Made by a program: the position numbers and the translations under genes. Below the pieces are notes generated by a model, which worked only from the letters and a program-made list of their open reading frames with translations, had not been told where the DNA came from and searched no databases. Below are positions 31,570-32,277 of a DNA stretch of 32,277 bases, in pieces. The stretch comes from Prevotellaceae bacterium UBA4332 (lineage in GTDB: Bacteria; Bacteroidota; Bacteroidia; Bacteroidales; Bacteroidaceae), in contig DGTQ01000024.1 of NCBI GenBank assembly GCA_002394365.1, forward strand, positions 1 to 32,277, in the 5' to 3' direction. Numbering within the stretch: the stretch's first letter is position 1; each line of letters begins with the position of its first letter.

Positions 31570-32277
31570 TTATACCAAGTCAGCGCGACCGCCGCTCTCC
31601 TCGAGGATAGCCTTAGCGATTGAGCTTGATACTGGGTCATGGTGGTCATACTCCATAGAAGAAGTTGCACGACCAGAGGTAATGGTACGGAGAGCTGTTA
31701 CGTAGCCGAACATCTCAGCCAGTGGCACCATGGCCTTGACAATCTTAGCACCTGAGCGAGCATCGTCCATGCCCTGTACCATACCGCGACGCTTGTTGAG
31801 GTCGCCGATTACGTCACCCATAGACTCCTCTGGAGTTACTACCTCTACCTTCATGATAGGCTCCATGAGCACAGGACCTGCCTTAGGACATGCGTTCTTG
31901 AAGGCATTGCGTGCAGCGAGCTCGAATGAGAGCTGGTCAGAGTCAACTGGGTGGAAGCTACCATCGAGCAGAGTAACCTTCAGACCTGTTACAGGATAGC
32001 CACCGAGTACACCTGCTGAGAGGCAGTCCTGGAAGCCCTTCTGCACTGCAGGGATGAACTCCTTAGGCACGTTACCGCCCTTAACCTCGTTGATGAACTG
32101 AAGGTCGCCCTCCTTATAGTCTTCGTCCTTAGGACCGATGTTGACGATGATGTCAGCAAACTTACCACGACCACCAGACTGCTTCTTATAAACCTCACGG
32201 AGGTTAACCTCCTTGGTGATAGCCTCTTTGTAGTTAACCTGTGGCTTACCCTGATTACACTCTACCTTGAACTCACG
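31570..32277 (-). CDS. fusA: Elongation factor G, C-terminal part (5' end outside window)
   Basis: 235 codons plus stop are visible, open to the right edge. Domain IV is seen with REVYKKQSGGRGKFADIIVN and GYPVTGLKVTLLDGSFH, domain V with EPIMKVEVVTPEESMGDVIG, DLNKRRGMVQGMD and VPLAEMFGYVTALRTITSGR. EF-G drives translocation and, with RRF, ribosome recycling. A GTG in-frame at 32070 is internal, not a start. Domains G to III should lie beyond the window, followed upstream by rpsG and rpsL if the str order holds. Confidence 0.97.
   Translation of the reverse strand, partial: REFKVECNQGKPQVNYKEAITKEVNLREVYKKQSGGRGKFADIIVNIGPKDEDYKEGDLQFINEVKGGNVPKEFIPAVQKGFQDCLSAGVLGGYPVTGLKVTLLDGSFHPVDSDQLSFELAARNAFKNACPKAGPVLMEPIMKVEVVTPEESMGDVIGDLNKRRGMVQGMDDARSGAKIVKAMVPLAEMFGYVTALRTITSGRATSSMEYDHHDPVSSSIAKAILEESGGRADLV

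Noticed and set aside
31422..31610. Open frame on the + strand in the GC-rich spacer
   Set aside because: It overlaps the end of fusA antisense and consists of low-complexity hairpin sequence without family resemblance.

Overview
The window looks like a chromosomal segment of a member of the Bacteroidales, most likely Prevotella-like. The evidence is: promoters of the Bacteroidetes type (TTTG, 19-20 nt, TAnnTTTG); general lack of Shine-Dalgarno sequences; a giant secreted InlB-repeat protein with a Bacteroidales-style C-terminus; a purH-mreB-mreC-mreD-mrdA cluster; and a zinc-ligand-poor L36. No tRNA, rRNA, CRISPR array or insertion sequence was seen.

Region 1 (1-8410, + strand) is accessory. 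It holds the 3' 7 kb of a very large exported repeat protein whose signal peptide is cut by the left edge, a 53-residue acidic protein too short for most gene callers, a terminator, and a promoter driving a two-gene VapBC-type toxin-antitoxin pair with its own terminator. It ends with a 324-bp non-coding stretch holding two abutting tandem arrays: four 21-bp units (alternating, so a 42-bp higher-order repeat), then twelve 10-bp units each carrying CTAG at the same position.

Region 2 (8411-13319, - strand) is the cell-shape operon: purH (IMP cyclohydrolase domain only), mreB, mreC, mreD, mrdA (PBP2). rodA, often next after mrdA in relatives, is not there; the repeat arrays occupy that position. 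A divergent promoter region (13320-13550) separates it from rlpA and a CCA-adding/HD enzyme on the + strand (13551-15511), which end at a bidirectional terminator facing rplQ.

Region 3 (15658-32277, - strand) is the str/S10/spc/alpha ribosomal supercluster. In transcription order it reads fusA (5' part outside the window), rpsJ, [break], rplC-rplD-rplW-rplB-rpsS-rplV-rpsC-rplP-rpmC-rpsQ-rplN-rplX-rplE-rpsN-rpsH-rplF-rplR-rpsE-rpmD-rplO-secY-map-infA-rpmJ, then rpsM-rpsK-rpsD-rpoA-rplQ. Gene order is classical, but between rpsJ and rplC there is a 740-bp break. It contains a strong terminator, the decayed remains of an efflux-type lipoprotein gene joined to a PhoU-like fragment, a new promoter, and a leader with a 16-bp perfect hairpin ending in a U-run just before rplC. 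A second promoter with the same 15-bp core precedes rpsM.

A recurring pattern not covered by ordinary annotation is short tandem heptamers at six intergenic sites. Five of them end 3-14 nt before a start codon on the transcribed strand. Together with the CTAG array and the rplC leader these are the most interesting signals here.
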